Positions 1 through 8,075 are shown, counted from the stretch's first letter. The stretch: DNA of 12,662 nt from Ichthyophonus hoferi (GCA_002751075.1 NAOQ01000170.1:76414-89075), one strand, 5' to 3'. Notes: generated by a model not told the origin, from the letters alone. Numbers and translations: made by a program.

Positions 1-699
1 CCCGCGCCCTCCTTCAATGTCACCCTTACCCACCAGATAGGCAGGAGAATCGGGCATGAAGAAAAACACAACAAGATGGAAAATAGCCGGAACACCGAAT
101 AGACCATACTGTACACGCCATAGTGCAGCAGTACCTAGGACCTGTGGCAGGCCAAGAATAGCCTCTATGAAAATACCAATTGTAATGAAAAGCTGGTAAA
201 AGATACCAAATATACCACGGCTCTGATCGGGCGAACAGTCGTTCACCCACATAGGATTAGCTGCACTAGTAATACCAGATGCAAGACCACCAATAATACG
301 CCCGAACATCAAAGCGATAAGGTTAGGCGCAAGGGCCATGAGTAATGCACTACCAATCCATAATGCGTTGTTTAATAGTGCTGTCCACTTAGGACCAATG
401 TGTCCAACAATAATACCTCCAAAAGCCCCTCCAAAAATTCCTCCCAAGGGGAAACAAGAAGTAACCCAAGCCCAACGGAAGTCTCGATCGGTGATACCAA
501 AAGCTGTCGTCACAACTCCAGCAGACTGGTTAGTCAGACCTATCATCATACCAACATTCATAGCCTGGAAGGAAGCGGTAATGGCACCAAGAATCAACAG
601 GATGGTAGTGGGGGCAAAGAATTCCTCATTCTCGGGAGGAACTGCGGCAGCCCTATCTACCTCCTGTCCTTCTTCCTGCTTTCCAAAAGGATTCTTCAT
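1..699 (-). CDS. MFS sugar transporter (GLUT/HXT-like), N-terminal half, partial
   Basis: The minus strand reads open from an ATG at 699-697 for 233 codons to the window edge without a stop or a visible intron; the C-terminal half lies outside. The family moves hexoses or related sugars or polyols across the plasma membrane. Visible parts: a charged cytosolic tail (residues 1-29), TM1 (about 31-55), TM2 (78-98), TM3 (108-124), TM4 (126-146), TM5 (163-184) and TM6 (196-215). Sugar-porter landmarks are GR at 133-134 in TM4, PMWVNDCSPDQSRG at 149-162, YQL with Gln169 (the position of the sugar-binding Gln of GLUT1 TM5), WR at 194-195, and PDSPAYL at 216-222 after TM6. Odd points: the usual PESPR is PDSPA, the Glu of the loop 4-5 motif is Asp154, and the loop 2-3 motif (usually like GRR) is GHIGPKW at 99-105. 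The start is supported by the tail length and by a promoter just upstream. The substrate cannot be told. Confidence 0.9.
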   Translation of the reverse strand, partial: MKNPFGKQEEGQEVDRAAAVPPENEEFFAPTTILLILGAITASFQAMNVGMMIGLTNQSAGVVTTAFGITDRDFRWAWVTSCFPLGGIFGGAFGGIIVGHIGPKWTALLNNALWIGSALLMALAPNLIALMFGRIIGGLASGITSAANPMWVNDCSPDQSRGIFGIFYQLFITIGIFIEAILGLPQVLGTAALWRVQYGLFGVPAIFHLVVFFFMPDSPAYLVGKGDIEGGRG

Positions 700-771
700 C
701 ACAATTTAATATATATAAAACAAAAAGGTTAAAACACAATACTAATTTAAACCGTTTCTACGGATGCATTG

Positions 772-789
772 CCCTTTATACCCTTTATA
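772..789 (-). promoter_or_regulatory. Tandem TATA-like core promoter of the sugar transporter
   Basis: On the minus strand TATAAAGGG occurs twice head to tail (789-781 and 780-772). The pair lies 73-90 bases upstream of the transporter ATG at 699. This spacing suits a eukaryotic TATA box with a short 5' leader. The leader (700-771, minus sense) is A+T-rich and has no upstream ATG that I noticed. The motif and distance are seen directly; the promoter role is inferred. Confidence 0.5.
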
Positions 790-1914
790 CTACTTTGGCA
801 ATCTATCTATAGAAAGTGAGCCGTATATTCTGAGAATAGATCTTGCGGTTTTCGAGAACTATGATATCAACAATGTCCCAGCCAATTCACTGACTTCCAA
901 TTTGCTAGTGAAAAAATAAACTCGATGATTGCATTTTAAAATTTTAAATTCTAGTTTTCTTTTCTTGGTGTTTAAAACACTCAAAGGAATGTATTACTAC
1001 AATGGCCGAGTTACTTAGATAAAGACAACTCATCTGATTATATGTATGCGTATAGACTAAATATTAAATATTACCAATTTCTTTGGAGTATGTTGAAAGA
1101 TTATTATTCTTATGCACGTTAAATCTCTCCTTTCCCGTTTATTGGTTCTTATTTTTGTTGTTATGATTTTAATGACTTTCACTTGGTATGCAACCCATGC
1201 GCTTCTTATTTATAATTCGAAAAAACAAAACCAATTGTAGGTTATTTTGTTTCTGGTTAGTTATTTGCTCTGCTCAATTAGCCTCTGCTACTCTCTTCTT
1301 ATTAACCACAAGACCTAAGAGAACAATATTAAATACCGAGCTCGTTTAACATCATATATACTTTTATTGATTTTTATATATAGATGATTATTATTTGGCG
1401 CCTATTGCTATCAGTTCCACAAGAATCTATATATAGTTAGGAAGATTTGTGATTATATGTATATATGTATGGTTATGTGTTATCCGATTATGATTAGAGA
1501 TAAGAATAGAATGTAGCTCATTCTTAGCTAAATAGTTTATTGGTTATATCAAAGTCTATTTGATGCCATATTTTATGACGCAAATTAAAGCTCCCTCATC
1601 TAAAAAAGCCACATATATAGCTTATCATATTCCTATAGGTGGAATATTAAAGACAGAGTAGATAAAATGTCGGTTTAGGACCATGCATAATCTACTATGA
1701 TAATTAACTAATGATATTTATGTAATGACACGCGATAAATAGCGAGAGCTCGCATGTGGCAAAGATATATAAGTATTTTATTTTTCTATTCCTATTTGTC
1801 TTTGTTTATTTAAGCAATCTAGCAGTACAAGAAATTCTAAATCTAGTGTTTTATTAGCTTAAATTGATTTATCGGTAATAGCATTTATTATTTGCCATGC
1901 TTTTCAAGTTTTTC

Positions 1915-1931
1915 TTTTTTTTTAAAAAAAA
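1915..1931. repeat. T9A8 rigid A-tract
   Basis: Nine T followed directly by eight A form a self-complementary homopolymer junction, flanked by C and G. Such tracts disfavour nucleosomes in eukaryotes. It could mark an open site in the intergenic DNA, but it may also be chance in this composition. Confidence 0.5.
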
Positions 1932-1990
1932 GATCAACATCGCAAATATCTATTTATATATTTATGCAATTTATTTCTATATATTAACAC

Positions 1991-2007
1991 TTATTATTAT
2001 TATTATT
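1991..2007. repeat. (TTA)n microsatellite
   Basis: About five and a half perfect copies of TTA lie in a row. It is a simple sequence repeat with no further function visible. Confidence 0.7.
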
Positions 2008-2211
2008 AAAATAATTTAAACTGAAAATGACTGCAATAAGGTCAAAGCTAGTGTACAAATTGGGTTCATCATAATATTATGACCAAATATATCTATGCAG
2101 AATAGTTTTTTTTGTTTAGGAAATAAATAGATAAACGTAACATGTGGTTATTATTATTCTATTTACTTCGTAATATGACTTGTCCTAACATGTGTAATGA
2201 GGCTATAGCTG

Positions 2212-2388
2212 AGAAAGCGAGCATGGGGAATAGATTTGTCAGAGCACCAGTTGACAAATCCGGTGCGTCATCTGAATGACATACTAATTATTAATATATT
2301 TAGAGTGATAAGGAATGATACCGAGGTGGTACGTAAGTGCTAACCCTATTACGTAACTAGCGCGTAAAAATCGGGCTATGTATTACTA
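2212..2388 (+). repeat. Direct duplication, unit A (~177 bp)
   Basis: The unit opens with a 35-base block (2212-2246) that recurs without a mismatch at 2389-2423. A 22-base core follows (2247-2268) that has no match in unit B. Then comes CATCTGAATGACATA (2269-2283), again exact in unit B. The remainder matches unit B only in patches such as AGAGTGAT/GGAGTGAT and CTAACCCT. The unit is not visibly coding. It does not match the LTR-like repeat family further right. Its nature is unknown: it could be a decayed transposon end, a non-coding RNA or a regulatory block. Confidence 0.75.
2233..2280 (+). other. Mutually exclusive hairpins plus a CTGA-loop hairpin in unit A
   Basis: GATTTGTC (2233-2240) pairs perfectly with GACAAATC (2253-2260). 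GCACC (2244-2248), inside that loop, pairs with GGTGC (2262-2266). Only one base links the two 3' arms, too short to span eight base pairs, so a full pseudoknot is unlikely and the stems are better seen as alternatives. Next comes GTCAT-CTGA-ATGAC (2267-2280), a 5-bp hairpin. Unit B keeps the 5' arm and most of the last hairpin but has lost the partner of the 8-bp stem. Confidence 0.45.
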
Positions 2389-2530
2389 AGAAAGCGAGCA
2401 TGGGGAATAGATTTGTCAGAGCAGAGTTAATCATTCTCCATTGAGCCATCTGAATGACATAATAATATATTAGGAGTGATTAGAAGCGATAGAACTAATG
2501 CGCGAATACTAACCCTGTGCCTCACCCAAT
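2389..2530 (+). repeat. Direct duplication, unit B, adjacent to unit A
   Basis: Second copy of the unit starting at 2212, in the same orientation and directly abutting. It shares the 35-base opening block and the CATCTGAATGACATA block (2447-2461), but carries a different 23-base core (2424-2446). The tail matches unit A loosely up to about CTAACCCT (2508-2515) and fades by about 2530. The right edge is uncertain. Confidence 0.7.
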
Positions 2531-2918
2531 AAGGACGTAGCATGTGGGATATTCCTATACGATCACTCTTTGTTATCTTGTTGTTGACGTATACACCTAT
2601 CATAGAAAACTATTTTTGATAGCCCTTATCTATGCCAATTGTTATTGGACCGATTAGACCGGACTACTTATATCATTTTGGGGCACATTCAGTCAATCGT
2701 AAAACCGGTATGCCAAACCCATATGCTACACCAATCACGTATAAGATATTTGGTTTAAGATGTTCCATACCACAGCCTGGAGTACTACACAACGTCATTC
2801 ATCTTTCATAATATGTCTACTACTATTTCAAAGCTTCCTGTAATAATAATACAATACAGTTGCGTTGAATGTATATATATAATAGAATGTAACAAGATCG
2901 CCTTTTCACACTAGATAA
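2531..2918. other. Intergenic stretch, nothing recognised
   Basis: A+T-rich DNA with stops in all frames. I see no repeat copy, RNA gene or coding signature between the duplicated units and the first LTR-like copy. Confidence 0.55.
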
Positions 2919-3495
2919 TGTTTAGAACACTAATTAGATATGGGAGCATCCCTGTGATCTACATTAGCGTTACCAAATTAAGGGGTGTTTTTGTATTCTT
3001 TTGCATACCCGGAGTGAAGTACATGTATGCCAAGACATATTTTTATTATTAAATAAGTCGATTAGGTTGATAAGACTGGAAGAGCGGAGTGAGTTGGACA
3101 GCCAGTTGTTGGCCGATGATTTAGCGACTATGTTATTGCCTATTGATCAGGCGACTATGATGTTAGTTGATGATCAGGTGACTGTGTTTTGAAGGCACCC
3201 TGCTGCCCCAATAAAAATATAGTGATTGACTATAGAGACATTGCTAAGTAGAACGCCTTAACCAATAATATATTTGGAATATAAATATGATCTGAAATGG
3301 ATAGTTGCGAAACCTCTCCCATTGGCTTGTTAAGTTTTGATCAGTCGATCATATTGGATCCATTTAGCAATGGCAATCCACAATGGCAATCGATTTAACA
3401 ATGGCATTCTAGCACCAATAGGTTGCCCCCAACTATATTTCCAGACTATATATATAATGAAATATCGCAATTAGTTCCACATATCTGTTTTAACT
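2919..3495 (+). mobile_element. LTR-like dispersed repeat, copy 1 (fossil)
   Basis: It begins TGTTTAGAAC and shares, in order with the other four copies, CCTGTGATCTACATT, ACCAAATTAAGGGG, TTTGCATAC.CGGAGT and AGACATATTTTTATTATTAAA. Near the right end it has GGTTGCCCCCAACTATAT and TTCCAGACTA, matched in copy 2, and it closes near TGTTTTAACT. It includes a short open stretch at 3001-3192 that is repeat DNA, not a gene, and an AATGGCAATC triplication. The 3' edge is soft: a TATAAAT at about 3520 may still belong to the element. It is strongly diverged and hence old; no target-site duplication is obvious. Confidence 0.6.
3368..3409 (+). repeat. Three-copy short tandem repeat (CAATGGCAATC)
   Basis: CAATGGCAATC occurs at 3368-3378 and 3381-3391, and as CAATGGCATTC at 3399-3409, separated by short spacers. 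It lies within copy 1 of the LTR-like repeat and is not seen in the other copies, so it probably arose after insertion. Confidence 0.7.
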
Positions 3496-4141
3496 CTAAG
3501 GCTAAGTAGTACTCAGTGAGTAGTATAAATGGTGATGTTTTCGGTGTTTACTTATTGGAATGAGAAGTTTTCTTTAATACAGGCAACATCTATGGTGAGT
3601 TGACGGTACACAGATTTTCACAGGAGTGAATGATTAATAAACATCAATAGTATACTTATGTTTAACCAGCCTTTCCATAGAATCAAATATATCAAATATA
3701 ACGTTATAAGCTTTAATGCCCTGATTTAAATTTGATTAATTTCTGACTGTGTATGTATGCATTAATCTCCAACTTTTATATATATGTAATTTCTTTGTTA
3801 ATTAAAAGTAAGCGAATGGTAGTTGGTGTCGAATATAGATACATATATTATATAGCAAGCATAATTGGTCAGATATCAATAAAGCTGCAAATTAGTCTAT
3901 ATACAACATACTATAGTTTTAGCCTATGAAAGGTCTCTCTCTAACAAAACCTGTACTTGTGATTTTGTAGTGATAACCAAATTAAGTACAGCACTAATGA
4001 TCCCGATTAACTCAATAAATAATTATTAGATCGTCAAATGATCTAAATATATTCTGTGCTACATCTACGGCTTTGAAAATAAATCTATCTGTAGCTGGAC
4101 CTATACTCAAAGACTCTGCAATCATGACCTAATAAAGCTCT
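3496..4141. other. Spacer between LTR-like copies 1 and 2, no gene seen
   Basis: A+T-rich with no open frame of note. It contains a TATAAAT at about 3520 that may mark the tail of copy 1. A 7-bp perfect hairpin lies at 4026-4046 (TTAGATC, 7-base loop, GATCTAA). Otherwise nothing is recognised. Confidence 0.5.
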
Positions 4142-4545
4142 TGTTGAAATATCTAAGTAGAGACAGAAGTGTAGCCTGTATTTATTTAGAGGAAGGGGGA
4201 ATACCGAATTAAGGGGCATTTTAATTAACGTTTTCCTTTGCATACACGGAATACAAATATGCTAAGACATAATTTTATTATTCAACAAGTCAACAGGACA
4301 TGTCTTAGGATAACTAAGCAAAGTTATCTGGACTCAGAACTTATGATCTGAATTGGCTTAATGTATAATTGGAGTACCTCTGCCTTTAGCTCTTTCAAAT
4401 TTGATTGATCATCTTGGCTTGGCGTTTGACACCAGATTGTGCCAACTATTTTTTCAGACTACGTTCGACAGTAATTGCTAATACTATTGAATGATAATAA
4501 CTACATATGGAATACCCAAATTTACTAAATATTCCTGTTTTAACA
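4142..4545 (+). mobile_element. LTR-like dispersed repeat, copy 2 (fossil)
   Basis: Bounded by TGTTGAAATA at the left and CCTGTTTTAACA at the right, giving TG...CA ends with short inverted termini (TGTT/AACA), as LTRs have. It carries the family core TTTGCATACACGGAATAC, then ATGCTAAGACATAA and TTATTATTCAACAAGTCAACA. A small hairpin, CTTAG-GATAA-CTAAG, lies at the place where copy 5 has TTAGGCA-GGA-TGCCTAA. About 400 bp long, shorter than copy 5 (about 620 bp). Same orientation as the other copies. No primer-binding site follows, so it is most likely a solo LTR. Old. Confidence 0.65.
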
Positions 4546-5143
4546 TAAATTTTAAATTATACACCTAATACAAGGTAACACAGGATAATATACCAGAGAA
4601 TTACACCGGAAACCGATAGGTCCAATGAATACAGCAAGGGCTGGTAGGTAGTTGAATCACGATGCAGTTTGGAAACTGTATACTTTGGGGATACAGAATC
4701 AAAATATATATGCACGGGTAATCAGAACATATTTTATGTATCTTACTACTCGGTGGCGATTCTATGCTGTATAACATAATATAATACGCAGAAAGGTGCT
4801 TATATATATTAATTACATACATTTATATTTTATGTAGACTATTCATCAAACGGTAATAAATTCAGGACGATGAAGTTTATATATCTGTATTAGTCCTGTA
4901 ATTTTGATTATTGTTATTAGCACATTATTGAGTATATTCCTGATTCTATATCCGTTTTAATCATTTTTACTTGTTAAAAGATACAATAATACAATATTTC
5001 AGACCGTTCATTAAGCCAACAATATACTTGGAGTCTAGGCATTATGATCCATGAAGTATTTTATAGCGACATATATGGTATATGCAGACCACAAAAAGGG
5101 ATTGAAAAGTACTCTGCTCTGAAGTGCTTTTGAATGAAGATAA
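4546..5143. other. Spacer between copies 2 and 3, with a possible small fragment of the same repeat
   Basis: No coding signature. The open minus-strand frame over 4601-4822 has no family resemblance and is compositional. About 5013-5056 reads like an inner piece of the LTR-like repeat: CCAACAATATACTTGGAGT and ATTATGATCCATGAA compare with CCAATAATATATTTGGAAT and AATATGATCTGAA in copy 1. AACACAGGAT at about 4577 recurs at about 8120, so family sequence may run slightly past the TTTTAACA end. Confidence 0.4.
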
Positions 5144-5623
5144 TGTTGGAAATAGGTGGATACAGGAGTGTCCCTGAAACCTATATACATTTAAAGCAAA
5201 GCGAATGCCAAATTAACGGAATGTTTTGTGTCCTTTTATACACGGAGTACAAATAGGCTAGGAAAATATTTTTAATCTAAAGACAAATCAGCAGAAATTG
5301 AGGACTAGGCCCATAAGGATGGTACGACTAAGAGAGCACAGCAAGCTGGGTAGTCAGTCAATGGCCGATGGCTCGGTGAGACTCACAAGTGATCTAGTAG
5401 AGGATTTGTGTTGTCGCAATTAAATAAAAAGAAATATGATTTAAGATACCTGTCTATGTCCAAACCAGGAAGAAGAGACTTCCATGATATTGACAAAGGC
5501 CCGAACCCAACTATGCTGGGGGTGCAATACAATGTGATTTCTATTACCACGCTAACAAAATATCTTGTTAGAACCTAATTTTTTCAGTGCACTAGAGAGA
5601 TTATCCTTTATTATTGTTTTTAC
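5144..5623 (+). mobile_element. LTR-like dispersed repeat, copy 3 (fossil)
   Basis: The left end TGTTGGAAATAGG is the best-preserved terminus in the set. Family blocks follow in order: GGAGTGTCCCTGAAACC, GCCAAATTAACGGAAT, TATACACGGAGTACAAATA and ATATTTTTAATCTAAAGAC. After these it shares GCCAGTTG/GTCAGTCAATGGCCGATG with copy 1. The right edge is estimated from ATTATTGTTTTTACG near 5623. About 480 bp, same orientation, diverged and old. Confidence 0.6.
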
Positions 5624-5867
5624 GTTTGCTTATTTTAATATGTGGCAAAAGGCGTTCATCATTAATCAGTCTTACGGGAAATTATTGGCAATCATCTTTT
5701 TTATGATCGGTAACCTAGATCTAAAGCGTTGCTAAGCCAACCAGTCAGTCAACAGAATAGTTTTTTGCGGAATAATAAGTAGAGACAAAAGCGTTCCTGT
5801 AACTTATATTTGTTTTGAGAGGGGGGAAATACCAAACTTATCAGAATCTTATATTTCTCACATTTTT

Positions 5868-5890
5868 GCGGGGGCTGGTCGGCCCGGGCC
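5868..5890. other. G+C-rich knot with a 10-bp perfect palindrome
   Basis: A short, almost pure G+C stretch that includes GGGGGCTGGTCG followed by the self-complementary GGCCCGGGCC (5881-5890). It is isolated in A+T-rich DNA and absent from the sister repeat copies, so it was gained inside copy 4. Its function is unknown. Confidence 0.6.
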
Positions 5891-5925
5891 ATTATTAGCT
5901 CTTGCAGTACACATTTAAATTTTTC

Positions 5926-5947
5926 TAGATGGCTTTTTAGCCATCTA
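5926..5947. other. Perfect 9-bp hairpin with a TTTT loop
   Basis: TAGATGGCT (5926-5934) and AGCCATCTA (5939-5947) are exact reverse complements around a TTTT loop. It sits 35 bases after the G+C-rich palindrome. It could be a small inverted insertion or a structured RNA element; no T-run follows that would make it a Pol III-type terminator. Confidence 0.6.
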
Positions 5948-6176
5948 TGTTATGTTGACAAATCAATCCAACAGGCTGAAAGATACTATGCAATACAACT
6001 AACTTTAACTCATTATGCAACCAAATTAATCTTGAGTCACAATCATTGATTGATCTACTTATTATTTGGGCTTCGATCGAGCCTTCATATTCATGTGTGG
6101 TTAGCGATCTTGCAACATTTTTTATACAGAAGCTAATTAGAAATTTACAGATAGCCTATTAATTTCCTACAACTAT

Positions 6177-6689
6177 GCATATATATATATAACTTTGTAA
6201 ACAATAATAAAGCTATTGTTTCCGTCACGTCGAAATGTAAGAAACTGTAAATCTCAGTATGGCTAAGAAGCTTTCTTTGACTGTTAGTAAAGAGAGACTG
6301 AACGCGGCTGGAAACACCGATAATAACTAGTTTATTGGTTGAATCTCGACTACTTTACTATACGAGACCCTTTACAAAAAGCCTCGTTTATTGTGTTGCT
6401 ATGCTCCGAGTATGGAGTAACAACTTTCCATATAGCTACTTCTAAATCTAATAATGTGAATTAACTGTCTATTTCTAATAGTACGCCAAACAACAATAAA
6501 ATATAAAATAGTAGTCAATTGTTTATTTTTATATCAAAAATAATTTATTATAATTAGTAATATTTGTTAAAATTGTAAAGTATCTGTTTGATCTACAGAA
6601 AATGGAGTATAGTAAGTAATATTTTCATCTCTGCTAAAATATATAGTTATTCTAGGTAACTACTCTAAAATAATACACCACAGACAATA
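6177..6689. other. A+T-rich spacer, nothing recognised
   Basis: No open frame or RNA gene seen. Around 6285-6330 a TGTTAGTAAAGAGAGACTG stretch vaguely recalls the start of the LTR-like repeat (TGTTGG...GTAGAGACAG), but it is too weak to call another copy. Confidence 0.4.
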
Positions 6690-7205
6690 AGATTAAAAGT
6701 CTAATCACCAAACAGAACTCGTAGTTCTTTTAAGTTTCCAAGATTTCACGAGTAAATCTACTATATGTTTGTATATTGAATGGAGTTCTATATTGAACGA
6801 TATATGATAAATACTTTCTCTTCAACTCAAAGTTTGATTCAGGCTAGCCAAATATTTTCTGGGCTATATTTAAATGTTAATCTTTTATTGATATTATATC
6901 TTCTGATTCTCAAGTCGTAGAAATTTATTAACCAGAATTTTTACTAGAAGGTCAACTAGTCAAACCTGGTACTGTTGAACCATTCGAAGATAGTTTTACC
7001 GTCTCCATCTACAAATGCAATGGTTTAGACCATCCTTAGTACACGTATTATAAGTTGCATAGTAATAAGATTAAGGCATTTCTGAACTCAGAGCAATTGT
7101 GTACGCTACAAGCAGAGCTCACAGGAGCTTCACTTTTTCCCCTACCTAATGATAAAGATCTAGATCAACTAGTGGTAGAGGGAAACATCACGTCAAGTAG
7201 AATAT
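6690..7205 (+). pseudogene. Possible decayed coding stretch of unknown origin
   Basis: Protein-like sequence with mixed, non-repetitive composition appears in plus-strand frames over about 500 bases. The clearest part is about 7039-7203, stop-free for some 55-70 codons and richer in G+C than its surroundings; it includes the peptide KAFLNSEQLCTLQAEL. A shorter upstream block includes LLEGQLVKPGTVEPFEDSF. The whole is interrupted several times, so no intact product is made. I recognise no family. It lies between two LTR-like copies of the same orientation and could be an old piece of that element or of a host gene; because of the first possibility it is described only as a fossil. It may also be chance. 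Confidence 0.3.
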
Positions 7206-7455
7206 AGTACAACAGATACTAGTTTTATTTTTTAATGCGATGCAATTAATGGAGTGAATCTACGCTGGTAATATGGGTTTATTTAACTAAATAGGTATCA
7301 AGTATAGCTATATACCACGTTGGCAAATTAATTATAGTTATAATTATCTGTTTAAATAATCAATTAAAGATAATTTGGCAATAATTATAATTATTGAATT
7401 AAATAACAGCTAGTTTGATAATTAGTCTTTATATGGTATACTATATTTTGTAGTA
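7206..7455. other. A+T-rich spacer with imperfect inverted repeats
   Basis: 7331-7400 is built of TAATTATAATTAT-type sequence that can fold back on itself, for example AATTATCT with AGATAATT. An 18-base string at 7332-7349 (TTATAGTTATAATTATCT) recurs exactly at 8169-8186, on the other side of LTR-like copy 5. No gene seen. Confidence 0.45.
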
Positions 7456-8073
7456 TGCTGGAAATAGTGAGAGGAGACAGAGGCATTTCTGTAACTTATA
7501 TTTGTTTAGAAGGAGATGGAATATCAAATTCAGAGGCGTTTAAACGTATCTCTTTATCCCTTTCTATACACGGAGTGCAGATATGAAGGACATATTTGTA
7601 TTATCAGTTAAACAAGTTGGCAGAACTTGTCTTAGGCAGGATGCCTAATCGGTGAGTTATATTGACATTTAATACCAATAGATTGCACTATTTCACCAGG
7701 CTATATCATAGTAATAATTAATAATATTAAATGATTATAGCAATATACGGTATTATATATTGGGTTTATCCTATAGAGAAGATTGCTTAATTACGAGGCT
7801 TCTAGTAGGATCTGGAGTATACTGATTTGATCAAGTGCTTTCAATCTAATCAGTGATAACGGGTTTGCCCTACGTAAATAAAGTATAAATAGACCTAGTA
7901 ACGCGGGACGTCTGGTAAGGGTTTTCATTTTCAATCATAATTTCTAGATTGCTTGTTGAAAGTAGTAAGGATTGTTACTCCCTCTGATTAGAAAGCTGGA
8001 GTTATTTAAAAAGTTCTAAAAGACGACTAATACAAAGAAATACTTAAATTAATTAAATATTCCTGTTTTAACA
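7456..8073 (+). mobile_element. LTR-like dispersed repeat, copy 5, the longest (fossil)
   Basis: Runs from TGCTGGAAATAG to CCTGTTTTAACA and is about 618 bp long. It shares the family blocks CTGTAACTTATATTTGTTTAGA, TATACACGGAGTGCAGATA, AAACAAGTTGGCAGAACTTGTCTTAGG and the end block TAAATATTCCTGTTTTAACATA with copy 2. A perfect hairpin, TTAGGCA-GGA-TGCCTAA, lies at 7632-7648. A good TATA box, TATAAATA (7884-7891), sits about 430 bases in and would place U3 before it and R/U5 in the last ~155 bases, a usual LTR layout. No primer-binding site or internal genes follow. Probably a solo LTR, old. Confidence 0.65.
7884..7891 (+). promoter_or_regulatory. TATA box inside LTR-like copy 5
   Basis: TATAAATA followed by GACC matches a eukaryotic TATA box, placed in the right third of the repeat as in many LTR promoters. 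No downstream gene is available for it in this window, so current activity is doubtful. Confidence 0.45.
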
Positions 8074-8075
8074 TA

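Larger units (their letters stand above)
700..2211. other. A+T-rich intergenic stretch without a recognisable gene
   Basis: Stops are dense in all frames and I see no tRNA, rRNA or long open frame. The proximal part (to about 1000) probably holds the regulatory region of the minus-strand transporter. Only simple features are visible: a T9A8 tract at 1915-1931 and a short TTA run at 1991-2007. Scattered runs of ATATAT are typical of the base composition. Confidence 0.6.
5764..6176 (+). mobile_element. LTR-like dispersed repeat, copy 4 (fossil, soft right edge)
   Basis: The left part is close to the family: AATAAGTAGAGACAAAAGCG, TTCCTGTAACTTATATTTGT and GGGGGGAAATACCAAACTTA. From about 5848 the match is patchy, with a G+C-rich knot and a hairpin not seen in the other copies. 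Later stretches such as ACAAATCAATCCAACAGG and CTTGCAACATTTTTTATACAG suggest that the copy runs on to about 6170. The right boundary is a guess. Same orientation, old. Confidence 0.5.

Noticed and set aside
26-250. A second minus-strand open frame overlapping the transporter
   Set aside because: It is in another frame of the same strand and rich in Trp, Cys and Tyr without any domain; the transporter frame explains this DNA.
338-732. Two plus-strand open frames of about 110-123 codons over the left end
   Set aside because: They lie antisense to the clearly conserved sugar transporter and have no family resemblance; they are shadows of that gene.
2221-2280. Possible tRNA, because CAGAGCACCAG...CCGGTG resembles a D-arm end plus an anticodon arm
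   Set aside because: No acceptor stem, no T-arm with a TTCRA loop and no proper D-stem partner can be found around it.
2212-2461. CRISPR-like array (fixed repeat with variable spacer)
   Set aside because: Only two units, a 177-base step, and a eukaryotic-looking gene next door; no cas genes.
3001-3192. Plus-strand open frame rich in Leu and Asp (63 codons)
   Set aside because: It lies entirely inside LTR-like copy 1, and the frame is not kept in the aligned parts of the other copies. Its repetitive Asp/Leu tail comes from a short internal DNA repeat.
4601-4822. Minus-strand open frame of 73 codons
   Set aside because: Composition is that of A+T-rich DNA (Ile, Tyr, Ser), with no domain and no context; its length is compatible with chance.
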